Counted from the stretch's first letter, positions 13,422-21,083 are shown. The stretch: 21,083 nucleotides of DNA from JBELMB01 sp042088665 (GCA_042088665.1 JBELMB010000082.1:1-21083), one strand, 5' to 3'. Notes: generated from the letters alone by a model not told the origin. Numbers and translations: made by a program.

Positions 13422-14139
13422 ATGAAAAAGACCACCGTTGCGAGCTACAGCAGCTTGCCGGACCGCGACCCACAATATGCGCTCTCCGCCACGCTTCCCC
13501 GAGTGGACTGCCCCGTCGCAGATCAAGGCATTCGCCGACGAGGTGCGCGACCGCACCGGCGGCATTCCCATCGGCTATAAACTGTCGGCGCAGCACATCG
13601 AAAAGGCCATCGACGCGGCGCTGGAGATCGGCGTGGACTACATCATCCTCGATGGGCGCGGTGGTGGCACGGGGGCCGCCCCGATCCTGTTTCGCGACAA
13701 CATCAGCGTGCCGACCATCCCGGCACTTGCCCGCGCGCGGCGACATCTGGACAAGACCAACCCTGATGTCACCCTTGTCATCACCGGTGGCCTGCGCAAA
13801 CCGGCAGATTTCATCAAGGCCCTCGCGCTGGGTGCAGATGCCGTCGCGGTTTCGAACGCGGCCATGCAGGCGATCGGCTGCATCGCCATGCGGGCGTGCC
13901 ATACCAACAACTGCCCGGTTGGCATCGCCACGCAAAAGCCCAACCTCGTTAGCCGTATCGTCGTAGAGAAATCGGCCAAGCGGCTGGCGAATTTCTTTCA
14001 TGCCAGCGTGGAGCTGATGCAGGTGATGGCGCGCGCCTGCGGACACAGCCACCTTTCAGAATTCAACATCGAGGACCTGACCACCTGGAAACAGGACATG
14101 CAGGCGCTGTCGGGCGTGCGCTACGGCGGGCTTGGCTGA
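13422..14139 (+). pseudogene. FMN-binding glutamate-synthase-type protein, internally deleted and frameshifted
   Basis: The gene start is intact. GAGGAAG precedes ATG 13422, opening MKKTTVASYSSLPDRDPQYAL, which recalls the first residues of Rieske/glutamate-synthase fusions (weak recall). Around 13477-13485 this frame passes abruptly into the C-terminal half of a GltB-like FMN domain in the +1 frame. That half reads SPPRFPEWTAPSQIKAF, GIPIGYKLSAQHIEKAIDAA, YIILDGRGGGTGAAP, VITGGLRKPADFIKALALGA and the [3Fe-4S] motif CIAMRACHTNNCPVGIAT, to TGA at 14137-14139. Intact members have several hundred residues between these parts. The simplest reading is one large out-of-frame internal deletion. A short protein from an internal start such as ATG 13477 could still be made but would lack half the barrel. 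Confidence 0.82.
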
Positions 14140-14360
14140 GACTTCGCAACTCCAGAAGACACAGTGTTTTCCATGTTTCCCATGCCGCGCCCGGGCAACC
14201 AGCGCGGCGGGCGACTTTGCTGGCGGTCGGCGACCCGCAAGGCAGGCCTCTCGCGCCTTTGCGGCGCCAAGGCCCGGCACATCCTGATTGCAGACAGGCC
14301 TTGATGCCTGCGAAGGCCGCGCGCCTGAACCTGTGCGTCCACGCCAAACCACGATGGTCA

Positions 14361-14378
14361 TTGGACATTTCTGTCCAA
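14361..14378. promoter_or_regulatory. Perfect palindrome TTGGACA-N4-TGTCCAA, candidate operator
   Basis: Two perfect 7-base arms around TTTC, in an AT-richer spot about 200 bases before the binding-protein gene and 113 bases before its candidate promoter. The size and symmetry suit a dimeric repressor or activator. No regulator gene adjoins this operon, so a remote or neighbouring regulator would be needed. Confidence 0.5.
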
Positions 14379-14490
14379 AGCCCGACACCCGCGGCCAGCT
14401 GCCGTTAACTGCCTGATCCAGAGCATCTTTCACCAGTGCCCGACAATCCGGCGAAGGGTCGGAAACGACACCGGAACCGACGCCGGAGGA

Positions 14491-14519
14491 TTGCCGGGCG
14501 CCACTGGCATGGCTAACAT
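14491..14519 (+). promoter_or_regulatory. Candidate promoter of the ABC importer operon
   Basis: TTGCCG (14491-14496), 17 bases, TAACAT (14514-14519). Each box matches the sigma-70 consensus in four of six positions with ideal spacing. The leader would be about 50 bases and include the RBS at 14562. Confidence 0.4.
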
Positions 14520-14575
14520 TCGTCTCAAGGCCAAGAGAATCTGGCCAGACCAAAGTGACCACAGGGAGATCACAC

Positions 14576-15820
14576 ATGACTTACATGACCCGCGCCGCGA
14601 CCTGCGTCGCCGCATTGCTGACGTCCACCGCGGCCTACGCCGCCGAGTGCGGCCCCGAGGGCCAGTCGATCCGCGTTCTTGCCAGCGATTTTCCGGCGAT
14701 CCACGCCGTGGCCGATGCTGCCGAAGCCGCCTGTGGCGCCGCCGCGACCGAGTTTGCCCGCAACCACACCACCGAAGCGCGTCAGATCATGAACGCCGCG
14801 CTGAAGCCCGACCCGGCAGAGTACACCAGCGTCATTCTGGCGAACTCCACCCTGACGCAGCTGATGAACGATGGCCTCGTGCGCCCGCTGAATGACCTCG
14901 TCGAGAAATATTCCGACCTGATCAAGCCCAACCAGCTGATCACCATCGGCGGTGACGTGATGGCCGTGGCGTTCATGGCCAACTCGCAGCACCTCTATGC
15001 GCGCACCGACATCCTTGAGCAGGCTGGCGTGTCCGAAGTGCCCTCGACCTATGACGAAGTGCTGGCCGCCGCCGAAGCGATCCGCGCCGCGGGCATCATG
15101 GAACATCCCCTCGTCATGAACATGCAGATCGGCTGGAACGTCGGCGAGACCTTCAACATCACATTCCTTGCCCATGGTGGTGAGTTCTTCAAGCCCGGCA
15201 CCGCGGAACCGGCGATCAACTCCGAGGCAGGTCTGGCCACGCTGGCGACCCTCGCCAAGATGGTGGAATACACCCACCCCGACCACCTGACCCAGGCTTC
15301 GAACGAGACGCAGGGCCTTTGGGAAGCAGGCGAAGCCGCCCTTGGCATCATGTGGGGCTCCCGCGGGGCGGCGATCCTCGACGATGAAGGCTCCACCGAA
15401 GAGGTGACCGCGAACACGGTTCTGGCCGCGGCCCCCTCCGTCGAAGAGGGCGGCATCCCCGGCGCGACCCTGTGGTGGGACGGCATCACCATTGCCAAGA
15501 ACGTGTCCGACGCCGAAGCAGAGGCCACCTTTGCCGCGCTCGTCAACGGCATGACCCCGGAAATGGTCATGGCCAACAACGATGACGCGGTCTGGCTGCT
15601 GGAAGGGTTCACCCCCGGCGCCGCCGCCGAAGGTGTCGCGGCGACCGCACGTGGCGGGGCCAAGCCCTACCCGATGATCCCGCAGATCGGCCTGATGCAC
15701 AACGCACTGGGCGCGGAACTGGCGGACTTCCTCAAGGGTGACGAGACCGCGGAACAGGCGCTCGCCGATGTCGAGGCCGCCTACATCACGGCCGCCAAGG
15801 AAGCGGGCTTCCTCGACTAA
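14576..15820 (+). CDS. ABC transporter substrate-binding protein (family 1)
   Basis: 414 aa, starting at ATG 14576 with AGGGAG upstream. Residues 1-22 (MTYMTRAATCVAALLTSTAA plus YA) are a Sec signal peptide, with likely cleavage just before AECGPEG, giving a periplasmic protein. The mature fold fits extracellular solute-binding family 1 (sugar/polyol/glycerol-phosphate type): SVILANSTLTQLMNDGLVRPLND near the N-lobe, MAVAFMANSQHLYARTDILEQAG, then the C-lobe with GEAALGIMWGSRGAAI and TLWWDGITIAKNVSDAEA. It is the first gene of the importer operon. A strong hairpin separates it from the first permease gene. The ligand cannot be read. Sugars, polyols or related compounds are the usual range for this family. 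Confidence 0.9.
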   Translation: MTYMTRAATCVAALLTSTAAYAAECGPEGQSIRVLASDFPAIHAVADAAEAACGAAATEFARNHTTEARQIMNAALKPDPAEYTSVILANSTLTQLMNDGLVRPLNDLVEKYSDLIKPNQLITIGGDVMAVAFMANSQHLYARTDILEQAGVSEVPSTYDEVLAAAEAIRAAGIMEHPLVMNMQIGWNVGETFNITFLAHGGEFFKPGTAEPAINSEAGLATLATLAKMVEYTHPDHLTQASNETQGLWEAGEAALGIMWGSRGAAILDDEGSTEEVTANTVLAAAPSVEEGGIPGATLWWDGITIAKNVSDAEAEATFAALVNGMTPEMVMANNDDAVWLLEGFTPGAAAEGVAATARGGAKPYPMIPQIGLMHNALGAELADFLKGDETAEQALADVEAAYITAAKEAGFLD

Positions 15821-15830
15821 AACGCTGAAC

Positions 15831-15855
15831 GGGAGGGGCCAGCCCGGCCCCTCCC
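15831..15855 (+). promoter_or_regulatory. Intercistronic hairpin after the binding-protein gene
   Basis: GGGAGGGGCC (15831-15840) and GGCCCCTCCC (15846-15855) form a perfect 10-bp stem with a 5-base loop. The stem starts 11 bases after the stop of the binding-protein gene and ends before the permease RBS. No U run follows. Such stems commonly protect the upstream message and lower downstream expression, which would give excess binding protein over permease. Confidence 0.65.
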
Positions 15856-15878
15856 CCACCCGTCACGGAGGCGCGACG

Positions 15879-16910
15879 ATGAAAGACCGCACGTTCTTCT
15901 GGTTCATCCTGCCGACGCTGACCGCGATGGTTCTGTTCATTGCGCTGCCGATCCTGTCGGTCTTCGTGCAGTCGTTGCACATCGAGCACGAACAGGTGCT
16001 GGTCGTTTCCGAGAGTTGCGGTCCCTTTGGCTGCGAAACCACCACCGCCGTCGACATCGAGGCCAGTCAGGCCCTGAGCGACGCGCGCCCGCTTGGTCGG
16101 TTCAACGGTCTGGCGACATATGTGAACCGCGCGCATCTGGCCTTTGCCGAGGTCGGGGAGGCATGGCGCACGGCGGACAGCGCTGGCACCTTCTTTGCGG
16201 ATGTCTATGATCTGCCGTTCTACCGCGCGCTGACCTTCACCATCGCCTATACCGCCATCGTCACGCCTTTTGTGCTGTTTCTCGGGCTGGCCATCGCGGT
16301 GGGTGTGAACACCCTGCCCAAGCTGTTCAAAGGGCCGACGATCTTTATCTCGCTGCTGCCAATGATCATCACGCCGCTAGTTGGCGCGCTGATCCTGTTC
16401 TGGATGGTCGACGGGGACGGCGTCATCGGGGCCACCTTGCAGCGGCTGTTTGACGATCCCTCCCTCAGTCTGAAGGCCTCGGCCACGCTGACATGGATCA
16501 TGCTTTTTGTTTACGGCATCTGGAGTTCGGTTCCGTTCAGCTTTGTCGTGTTTTACGCGGGCCTTCAGACGGTGCCCTCTGACACGCTGGAGGCGGCAAA
16601 GATCGACGGCGCCTCGGTCTGGCAAAGCATGCGCTACGTGACCATTCCGCACCTCGTGCCGCTGGTGACCTTTGTGACGCTGATCCAGTTGATGGACAAC
16701 TTTCGCGTGTTCGAGCCGATCATCAGTTTCCAGGCGCAGGCGCATGCCACCTCCCTGTCGATCATCATCTTCAACGACCTGCGCGAAAGCGGCAACCCGC
16801 TGTTCGGCTCTGCCGGGGCCACATCGATGATGACGATCCTCGGGGTAGCGATCCTTCTGACGCCGGTGCTGATCCGCACATGGCGCGATTTCAACCGCAA
16901 GGCGCATTGA
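15879..16910 (+). CDS. ABC transporter permease, MalF type
   Basis: 343 aa inner-membrane subunit, starting at ATG 15879 with GGAGG nearby. There is a membrane segment at about 8-30. A long periplasmic loop (about 32-112) carries a CGPFGC pair (Cys47, Cys52) that could form a disulfide. Five further segments follow. The EAA loop contacting the ATPase reads LEAAKIDGASVWQSMRYVTI (237-256). This is the usual architecture of MalF-like permeases of family-1 sugar importers. The next permease gene starts 12 bases downstream. Confidence 0.92.
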   Translation: MKDRTFFWFILPTLTAMVLFIALPILSVFVQSLHIEHEQVLVVSESCGPFGCETTTAVDIEASQALSDARPLGRFNGLATYVNRAHLAFAEVGEAWRTADSAGTFFADVYDLPFYRALTFTIAYTAIVTPFVLFLGLAIAVGVNTLPKLFKGPTIFISLLPMIITPLVGALILFWMVDGDGVIGATLQRLFDDPSLSLKASATLTWIMLFVYGIWSSVPFSFVVFYAGLQTVPSDTLEAAKIDGASVWQSMRYVTIPHLVPLVTFVTLIQLMDNFRVFEPIISFQAQAHATSLSIIIFNDLRESGNPLFGSAGATSMMTILGVAILLTPVLIRTWRDFNRKAH

Positions 16911-16922
16911 GGAGAGACGGAT

Positions 16923-17804
16923 ATGGCAACCCGGGCCCAATCCCGCATGAGCACCCTCAAGATCGTGTCCTTTACGCTGGTCGCGCTGTGGCTGATCATC
17001 GCCGCCTTCCCGTTCCTCTGGACGCTCTGGGGCAGCTTCAAGGTGCAGGCGGACTTCTTCTCCAAGGCCGACTGGACCAACGCCCTGCGCGGCACCAACA
17101 CCATCGCCGAGACCGGCGGCGCGTTCACCGCGCGCGGATATTACGGCGCATGGGTGCAGGAGGAATTCTGGCGCGCGGCGCTGAACACGTTCATCGTGGT
17201 GTTTTTCACGGTCGTGCTGTCGCTGACCATCGGCACGCTGGGTGGCTACGCGCTGGCGCGGTCGGGCAAGCGCTATGCCTTCTGGATCCTGATGGCGGCG
17301 CTGGTGTTCCGCGCGATGCCGCATATCACGCTGGTTTCGGGCTACTTGCTGCCCTTCTTCGAATGGAACATCTGGGGCATCCTGCCGACCACGATCATCG
17401 TGCTGGTGGCGATCAACCAGCCCTTTACGCTTTGGATGCTGCACTCGTTCTTTCTGAACATTCCCAAGGACATGGATGAAAGCGCCATGGTCGATGGCTG
17501 CACGCGGTTTCAGGCCTTTCGGCTGGTCATCATTCCGGTGATGTGGCCCGGGGTGATCACCACGGGGCTGTTCAGCTTTCTGCTGGCCTATAATGACTTT
17601 GCAGTCACATCGATGCTGTTGTCGGAAGCCAATGAGACAATGATCCCCGCCATCGCGAGCTTTCTGGGCACCACACAGGTGGAAGGCAACGTGATGTTCG
17701 CGGTTGCAGCCGTGGTCTCGGCCACTGCGCCGCTGTTCATGCTGGTGCTGTTCTTCCAACGTCAGATCGTCAGCGGCCTGACGGCGGGCGCCGTCAAGGG
17801 ATGA
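16923..17804 (+). CDS. ABC transporter permease, MalG type
   Basis: 293 aa, six membrane segments, starting at ATG 16923 after GGAGAG. The EAA loop reads MDESAMVDGCTRFQAFRLVI (184-203), with the conserved Gly192 of the loop. It pairs with the MalF-type permease to form the channel. A periplasmic insertion at about 40-80 is somewhat long for the family. Its TGA overlaps the ATG of the decayed SnoaL-like copy by four bases. That gene was therefore once translated as part of the importer operon. No ATP-binding subunit is encoded on either side. Confidence 0.92.
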   Translation: MATRAQSRMSTLKIVSFTLVALWLIIAAFPFLWTLWGSFKVQADFFSKADWTNALRGTNTIAETGGAFTARGYYGAWVQEEFWRAALNTFIVVFFTVVLSLTIGTLGGYALARSGKRYAFWILMAALVFRAMPHITLVSGYLLPFFEWNIWGILPTTIIVLVAINQPFTLWMLHSFFLNIPKDMDESAMVDGCTRFQAFRLVIIPVMWPGVITTGLFSFLLAYNDFAVTSMLLSEANETMIPAIASFLGTTQVEGNVMFAVAAVVSATAPLFMLVLFFQRQIVSGLTAGAVKG

Positions 17805-18543
17805 CCCCGCACGACCGCAACAGGCTTGTGGTCGCGTCCTTGCGGGCGGCCTTGCGGTCTGGTGAAGCAGACACACTCCGCGACGCGCCTGCGCGGGCCT
17901 TTGCCCGGGACGCACAGATCCGCATGGGATACCCGCTGGGTGAGATGACCGGGCCAGAGGCCCTGTGGGATCAGGTCCATGCGCCCCTGCTGGCCGCATT
18001 GCAGGATCCAGAGCGCGCCGATCTCATCGTCATGGCAGGCCCCCGCTGGGGCACCGGGCACGGCAGTGACCGGGATGGTGTCGGTGGCAATATTCTGGGC
18101 AATTTTCGCCGATCATGGCTGGGCATTCCGGCCTCGGGTCAGCCGGTTTTCACGCCATCACGCAGACCTGCGGATCAAAGACGGCCAGATCGTCGAGATG
18201 GAAGGCCTTTGGGACATCCCCCAACTGATGATGCAAGCGGGCGCATTGCCGATGGGGCAGCAGCCTGGCGTGGAATGGATGTGCCCCGGCCCGGCTATGG
18301 AGAGGGGCGTGATCGCGGACCCTTTCGACGCCGCGGACACATCGATGCGCACCCTCTGGGAGATGCTGCACGATCTAAAACAGGGCGACGCGCAGACACC
18401 GCAGTCTCGACTTCTGGTGGATCGAGAACGGGCAGATCCGCGAGAACTGGGTCATGGTCGACATGGTCGACCTCTAGGGGCAATTGGGCGTCGATGTCTT
18501 TGCCCGCATGCACGCGCTGATCGGAACCAAGGACGCGGCCTAG
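17801..18543 (+). pseudogene. Decayed two-domain SnoaL-like protein (paralog of the gene at 18627)
   Basis: Three successive frames match consecutive parts of the intact copy. Frame 1 (17801 to about 18150) runs from MTPHDRNRLVVASLRAALRS through GPEALWDQVHAPLLAA to WLGIPASGQPVF. Frame 2 (about 18150-18400) gives DLRIKDGQIVEMEGLWDIPQ and VEWMCPGPAMERGVIADPFD. Frame 3 (18406-18543) gives LDFWWIENGQIRENWVMVD, an in-frame TAG at 18475-18477, then GQLGVDVFARMHALIG and the probable original TAG at 18541. Compared with the intact copy, about 95 codons (its residues 201-295) are missing near 18400. The damage is thus one frameshift near 18144-18155, one internal deletion that shifts frame, and one nonsense change. 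The first domain might still be made as a fragment. The start overlaps the permease stop (ATGA). Confidence 0.85.
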
Positions 18544-18626
18544 CCCCCATCCGCGCCCCAACATGCCCGGGGAGCTTGCGACGCAGCACAAGAATACCAG
18601 CTTCAGACAGACGGACCACCCAACAG

Positions 18627-19667
18627 ATGACAGACGCCCATACCCGAAACAAAGCCGCCCTCGCACCGCTGCGTGCCGCCATGGTCGATTTCGACGAGGC
18701 CGCTGTACGCGCTGCGCTTGATGCGCTGGTCGCCCCCGACGCCGTGATCCACATGCCGCATCCCTTTGGCGATCTGGTGGGACCGCAGGCGCTATACGAC
18801 ACATGTTATGCCCCCTTGCTGGCGGCATGGCCCGATATGGAGCGACGCGACTGGATCGTCATGGGGGGCCGCACCGAGCACGGCAATGACTGGGTCGGCT
18901 GTGGTGGGCACTACAGCGGCACATTTCATGCGCCCTGGCTCGACATCCCGCCAACCGGCCATCTGGCGCACATGCGCTTTCACGAATTCTACCGGTTCGA
19001 GGATGAAAAGGTCGTCGAGATCCAGACGCTTTGGGACATTCCGGAGGTCATGATACAGGCTGACGCCTGGCCCATGGCGCCCTCACTGGGGCTCGAATAC
19101 AATATTCCCGGCCCGGCGACGCAGGACGGTCTCGTTCCCGGACCATGGGACGCGGAGCGCGCGCAGGCGTCCTGTCAGCACATTGTCGATATGCTCACCC
19201 ATATGAAGCGCCATCCCAGCCAGGGCGGTGCAGAGGTGATGGAGATGCCGCGCTTCTGGCACGCGCGCATGAACTGGTACGGCCCCGGTGGCATCGGCAC
19301 CGGGCGCGGCATCGCGGGATTTCGCAACTGGCACCAGATCCCTTTCCTCAACGGGATGCCGGACCGCGGTCAGTACCTTGATGAAATCACCTATCATTTT
19401 TTCGGCGATGGCGATTACGCAGCCGTCACGGGCTGGCCCAACATGGTCCAGACCCTCAGCCATGACGGCTGGATGGGCATCGCGCCCACGGGGCAGAAAT
19501 TCACCATGAAATCGCTGGATTTCTGGCGGATCGAAAATGGGTTGATCCGCGAGAACTGGGTCATGGTGGATATTCTGGATGCTTACCGGCAACTTGGTGT
19601 CGATGTCTTTGCCCGGCTGAGAGAGTTCAACAAGGCCCGGGCGCCGCGCCTCGCCCTGCGCGACTGA
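18627..19667 (+). CDS. Two-domain SnoaL-like (NTF2-fold) protein
   Basis: 346 aa, cytoplasmic, made of two SnoaL/NTF2-like units (about 1-175 and 176-346). Each ends in an equivalent strand pair: HEFYRFEDEKVVEIQTLWDI (119-138) and LDFWRIENGLIRENWVMVDI (297-316). Other conserved blocks are HMPHPFGDLVGPQALYDTCY, GCGGHYSGTFHAPWLDIPPTG and MPRFWHARMNWYGPGGIGTG. Such proteins include cyclases, isomerases, hydratases and non-catalytic binders, so activity is not predicted. Start ATG 18627 has a weak RBS. The gene follows the decayed copy and is 11 bases ahead of the DUF1111 gene. It probably replaces the function of the broken copy. Stable association with the importer points to a role in using the imported solute. 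Confidence 0.85.
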   Translation: MTDAHTRNKAALAPLRAAMVDFDEAAVRAALDALVAPDAVIHMPHPFGDLVGPQALYDTCYAPLLAAWPDMERRDWIVMGGRTEHGNDWVGCGGHYSGTFHAPWLDIPPTGHLAHMRFHEFYRFEDEKVVEIQTLWDIPEVMIQADAWPMAPSLGLEYNIPGPATQDGLVPGPWDAERAQASCQHIVDMLTHMKRHPSQGGAEVMEMPRFWHARMNWYGPGGIGTGRGIAGFRNWHQIPFLNGMPDRGQYLDEITYHFFGDGDYAAVTGWPNMVQTLSHDGWMGIAPTGQKFTMKSLDFWRIENGLIRENWVMVDILDAYRQLGVDVFARLREFNKARAPRLALRD

Positions 19668-19678
19668 GGCCGGTCGGC

Positions 19679-21004
19679 GTGGCGGCGGACGGAAATCAGA
19701 CGCGCAAACGCGCCGCAATGGCTTGCTGCCTTGCGGCGCTCGTGGTTGTCGGCCCCGGCCTCGCCCAAGAGGCGGGGCGCAGCCCCTTTTCCCAACCTCT
19801 GCCGGGCCTCGACCTGGAAACACGCACCGGGTTCTTTGTCGGCAACAGCCTCTTTGACCAGACGTGGCAACCGGCGCCGGGGGGCGATTTGTCGGATGGG
19901 CTTGGCCCACTGTACAATGCGAGCTCCTGCCGGGCCTGCCATTTGAAATCCGGGCGCGGCCCAAGGCCTGTGGCCGGTTCGGACCCCAAGATCGCCCTCT
20001 TGTTTGCGCTTGGCGATGCCCGCGGGGCGCCAGATCCGCTGTATGGGCATCAATGGCAGGATCTGGCAGTGCCGGGGGTGGCCGCCGAAGGGGCCGTGAC
20101 CCTGCGGTACGAGGACCTGCCCTTTGCCTATCCCGATGGTGCGATGGTGATGCTGCAAAAGCCCGTGTTCGAGGTGGCGGCAAACCTCGGTCCGGGCGTC
20201 GCACTCAACCCGCGGCTGACCCCGCCGATCATTGGCTCCGGGCTGATCGAGGCCATTGCCGAGGACCACATTCTCACCAAGGCAGACCCGCAGGACCGGA
20301 ACGGCGACGGCATTTCCGGCCGGGCAGCACGCCTGCCGGATGGCGCGCTCGGGCGGTTTGGCTGGAAGGCTGGCACTGCCTCCGTCAGAGAGCAATCGGC
20401 ACTGGCGTTTTCGCGCGACATGGGCCTGTCGACGTGGCTGTTTCCCGCGCCCTACGGCGATTGTACCGCGGCGCAATCGGTCTGCCGTGCACAACCCCAT
20501 GGTTCGACAGACGGCACGCCCGAAGTGCGCGACGATCTACTGGATCTTGTCAGCCTCTATGCCAGTCATCTCGCCGTGCCGGAACGGCGCGGGTCAGAGG
20601 AGGTGGATGTCCGCGCCGGAGAGGCTCTGTTTGCGGAACTGGGCTGCGCGGACTGTCACCATCCGGCGGCCACGACCGGCCCGGACGCGCCCCCTGCCCT
20701 CGCCAACAAGCGGATCGCGCCCTACAGCGATTTCCTGTTGCATGACATGGGCCCCGAGCTGGCGGATGCGACCCCCACAGGGGATGTGGCCGGATCGGAA
20801 TGGCGCACCGCGCCGCTTTGGGGGATCGGTCTGAGCGATCTGGACAGCGCACAACCTGCGGGCTTTTTGCACGATGGTCGCGCGCGCACGCCAGAAGAGG
20901 CCATCCTCTGGCACGCAGGTGAGGCCGCGGGGGCGCGCGCCCGGTTCACCACCCTGCCTGCCAGCAGTCGCGCCACACTTTTGGCGTTCCTGAACAGTCT
21001 GTGA
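19679..21004 (+). CDS. Di-haem oxidoreductase-like cytochrome (DUF1111 type)
   Basis: 441 aa exported c-type cytochrome. GTG 19679 with GAGG 10 bases upstream gives a signal peptide with an arginine-rich n-region (RKRAAMACCLAALVVVGPGLAQ). ATG 19718 is an in-frame alternative lacking that n-region. Two haem-binding motifs are seen: CRACH (84-88) and CADCH (323-327). The family pattern also includes GLGPLYNASSC, TPPIIGSGLIEAI, DRNGDGISGRA, RFGWKAGTASVREQSALAF and the C-terminal APLWGIGLSDLDSAQPAGFLHDGRARTPEEAILWH. Members of this family are periplasmic and often annotated as putative peroxidases. The electron partner is unknown. It is 11 bases from the SnoaL-like gene, so the two are likely co-transcribed. 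Confidence 0.88.
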   Translation: MAADGNQTRKRAAMACCLAALVVVGPGLAQEAGRSPFSQPLPGLDLETRTGFFVGNSLFDQTWQPAPGGDLSDGLGPLYNASSCRACHLKSGRGPRPVAGSDPKIALLFALGDARGAPDPLYGHQWQDLAVPGVAAEGAVTLRYEDLPFAYPDGAMVMLQKPVFEVAANLGPGVALNPRLTPPIIGSGLIEAIAEDHILTKADPQDRNGDGISGRAARLPDGALGRFGWKAGTASVREQSALAFSRDMGLSTWLFPAPYGDCTAAQSVCRAQPHGSTDGTPEVRDDLLDLVSLYASHLAVPERRGSEEVDVRAGEALFAELGCADCHHPAATTGPDAPPALANKRIAPYSDFLLHDMGPELADATPTGDVAGSEWRTAPLWGIGLSDLDSAQPAGFLHDGRARTPEEAILWHAGEAAGARARFTTLPASSRATLLAFLNSL

Positions 21005-21083
21005 CCCAGCGGGTCTCTCAGTCCGGCGCCTTAGTCGGTAAAACGCCGGTCCGACGATTTGATCACTTCGCGGCGGCGCGTCT
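21005..21083 (-). CDS. Possible 3' end of a minus-strand gene
   Basis: Read on the minus strand, 21083-21031 gives an open frame ending REVIKSSDRRFTD and TAA (21031-21033), convergent with the cytochrome gene across 26 bases. Charge pattern and stop position look like a protein C-terminus. Only 17 codons are visible and the family cannot be named. Confidence 0.35.

Larger units (their letters stand above)
14140..14575. other. Upstream control region of the ABC importer operon
   Basis: 436 bases without a supported gene. It contains the perfect palindrome at 14361-14378, a candidate promoter at 14491-14519 and the RBS AGGGAG (14562-14567). A long minus-strand frame through this stretch has no family likeness and is not called. 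Confidence 0.5.

Noticed and set aside
14056..14577. 173-codon minus-strand frame in the region upstream of the importer
   Set aside because: It overlaps the end of the glutamate-synthase remnant, has no RBS-supported start and no family likeness.
16377..17999. 540-codon minus-strand frame opposite the permease genes
   Set aside because: Arg/His/Gln/Asp-rich shadow of two membrane-protein genes. No homology pattern.
1..21083. CRISPR array, rRNA, phage or anti-phage defence genes
   Set aside because: No spaced direct repeats of CRISPR type, no rRNA-like sequence, no integrase, nuclease-helicase, toxin or capsid motifs in any credible frame. The only tandem array is the coding 12-bp repeat at 1835-1918.

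Overview
The window is high-GC DNA with the look of an alphaproteobacterium, most likely a Rhodobacterales/Roseobacter-group marine bacterium. The grounds are GC-biased codon use, many GTG/TTG starts preceded by good ribosome binding sites, a DmdA/GcvT-like protein, LysR regulators next to acyl-CoA enzymes, a TTC38-type protein and an IS5-type transposase remnant. No database search was possible. All family names rest on motifs read from the translated sequence.

Layout. (1) 1-51: 3' part of tRNA-Cys(GCA). (2) 52-690: a gene-poor stretch of visibly lower GC, with one credible small ORF (53 codons, strong RBS) and a rho-independent-type terminator. (3) 690-1245: a rhomboid protease on the minus strand. 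(4) 1574-4631: a cytoplasmic gamma-glutamyltransferase-family Ntn-hydrolase with an in-frame 12-bp tandem repeat, then a LysR regulator. (5) 8170-4715, minus strand: a catabolic operon of a GcvT/DmdA-like folate-dependent protein, a small VOC-fold protein and an acyl-CoA ligase. (6) 11314-8664, minus strand: an acyl-CoA dehydrogenase translationally coupled to a TTC38-like protein, divergent from a second LysR gene (11569-12438). (7) 12.7-14.1 kb: a small AT-rich lipoprotein gene, an IS5-type transposase fragment, and a Rieske/FMN-glutamate-synthase-type gene reduced to its two ends. (8) 14576-17804: an ABC importer operon (binding protein plus two permeases, no ATPase). Its last position, 17801-18543, holds a decayed copy of a two-domain SnoaL-like protein. 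(9) 18627-21004: an intact copy of that protein and a two-haem DUF1111-type cytochrome. (10) 21031-21083: possibly the end of a minus-strand gene.

How it may fit together (inference). Blocks 5 and 6 resemble the logic of DMSP demethylation (folate-dependent demethylase, CoA ligase, acyl-CoA dehydrogenase) but with different partners. They could form a pathway for another methylated organic acid. Block 8 would import an organic solute, with SnoaL-like and DUF1111 proteins next to it. Gene decay is concentrated between 13.0 and 18.5 kb, around an apparently intact transporter, which suggests recent remodelling of this accessory region.
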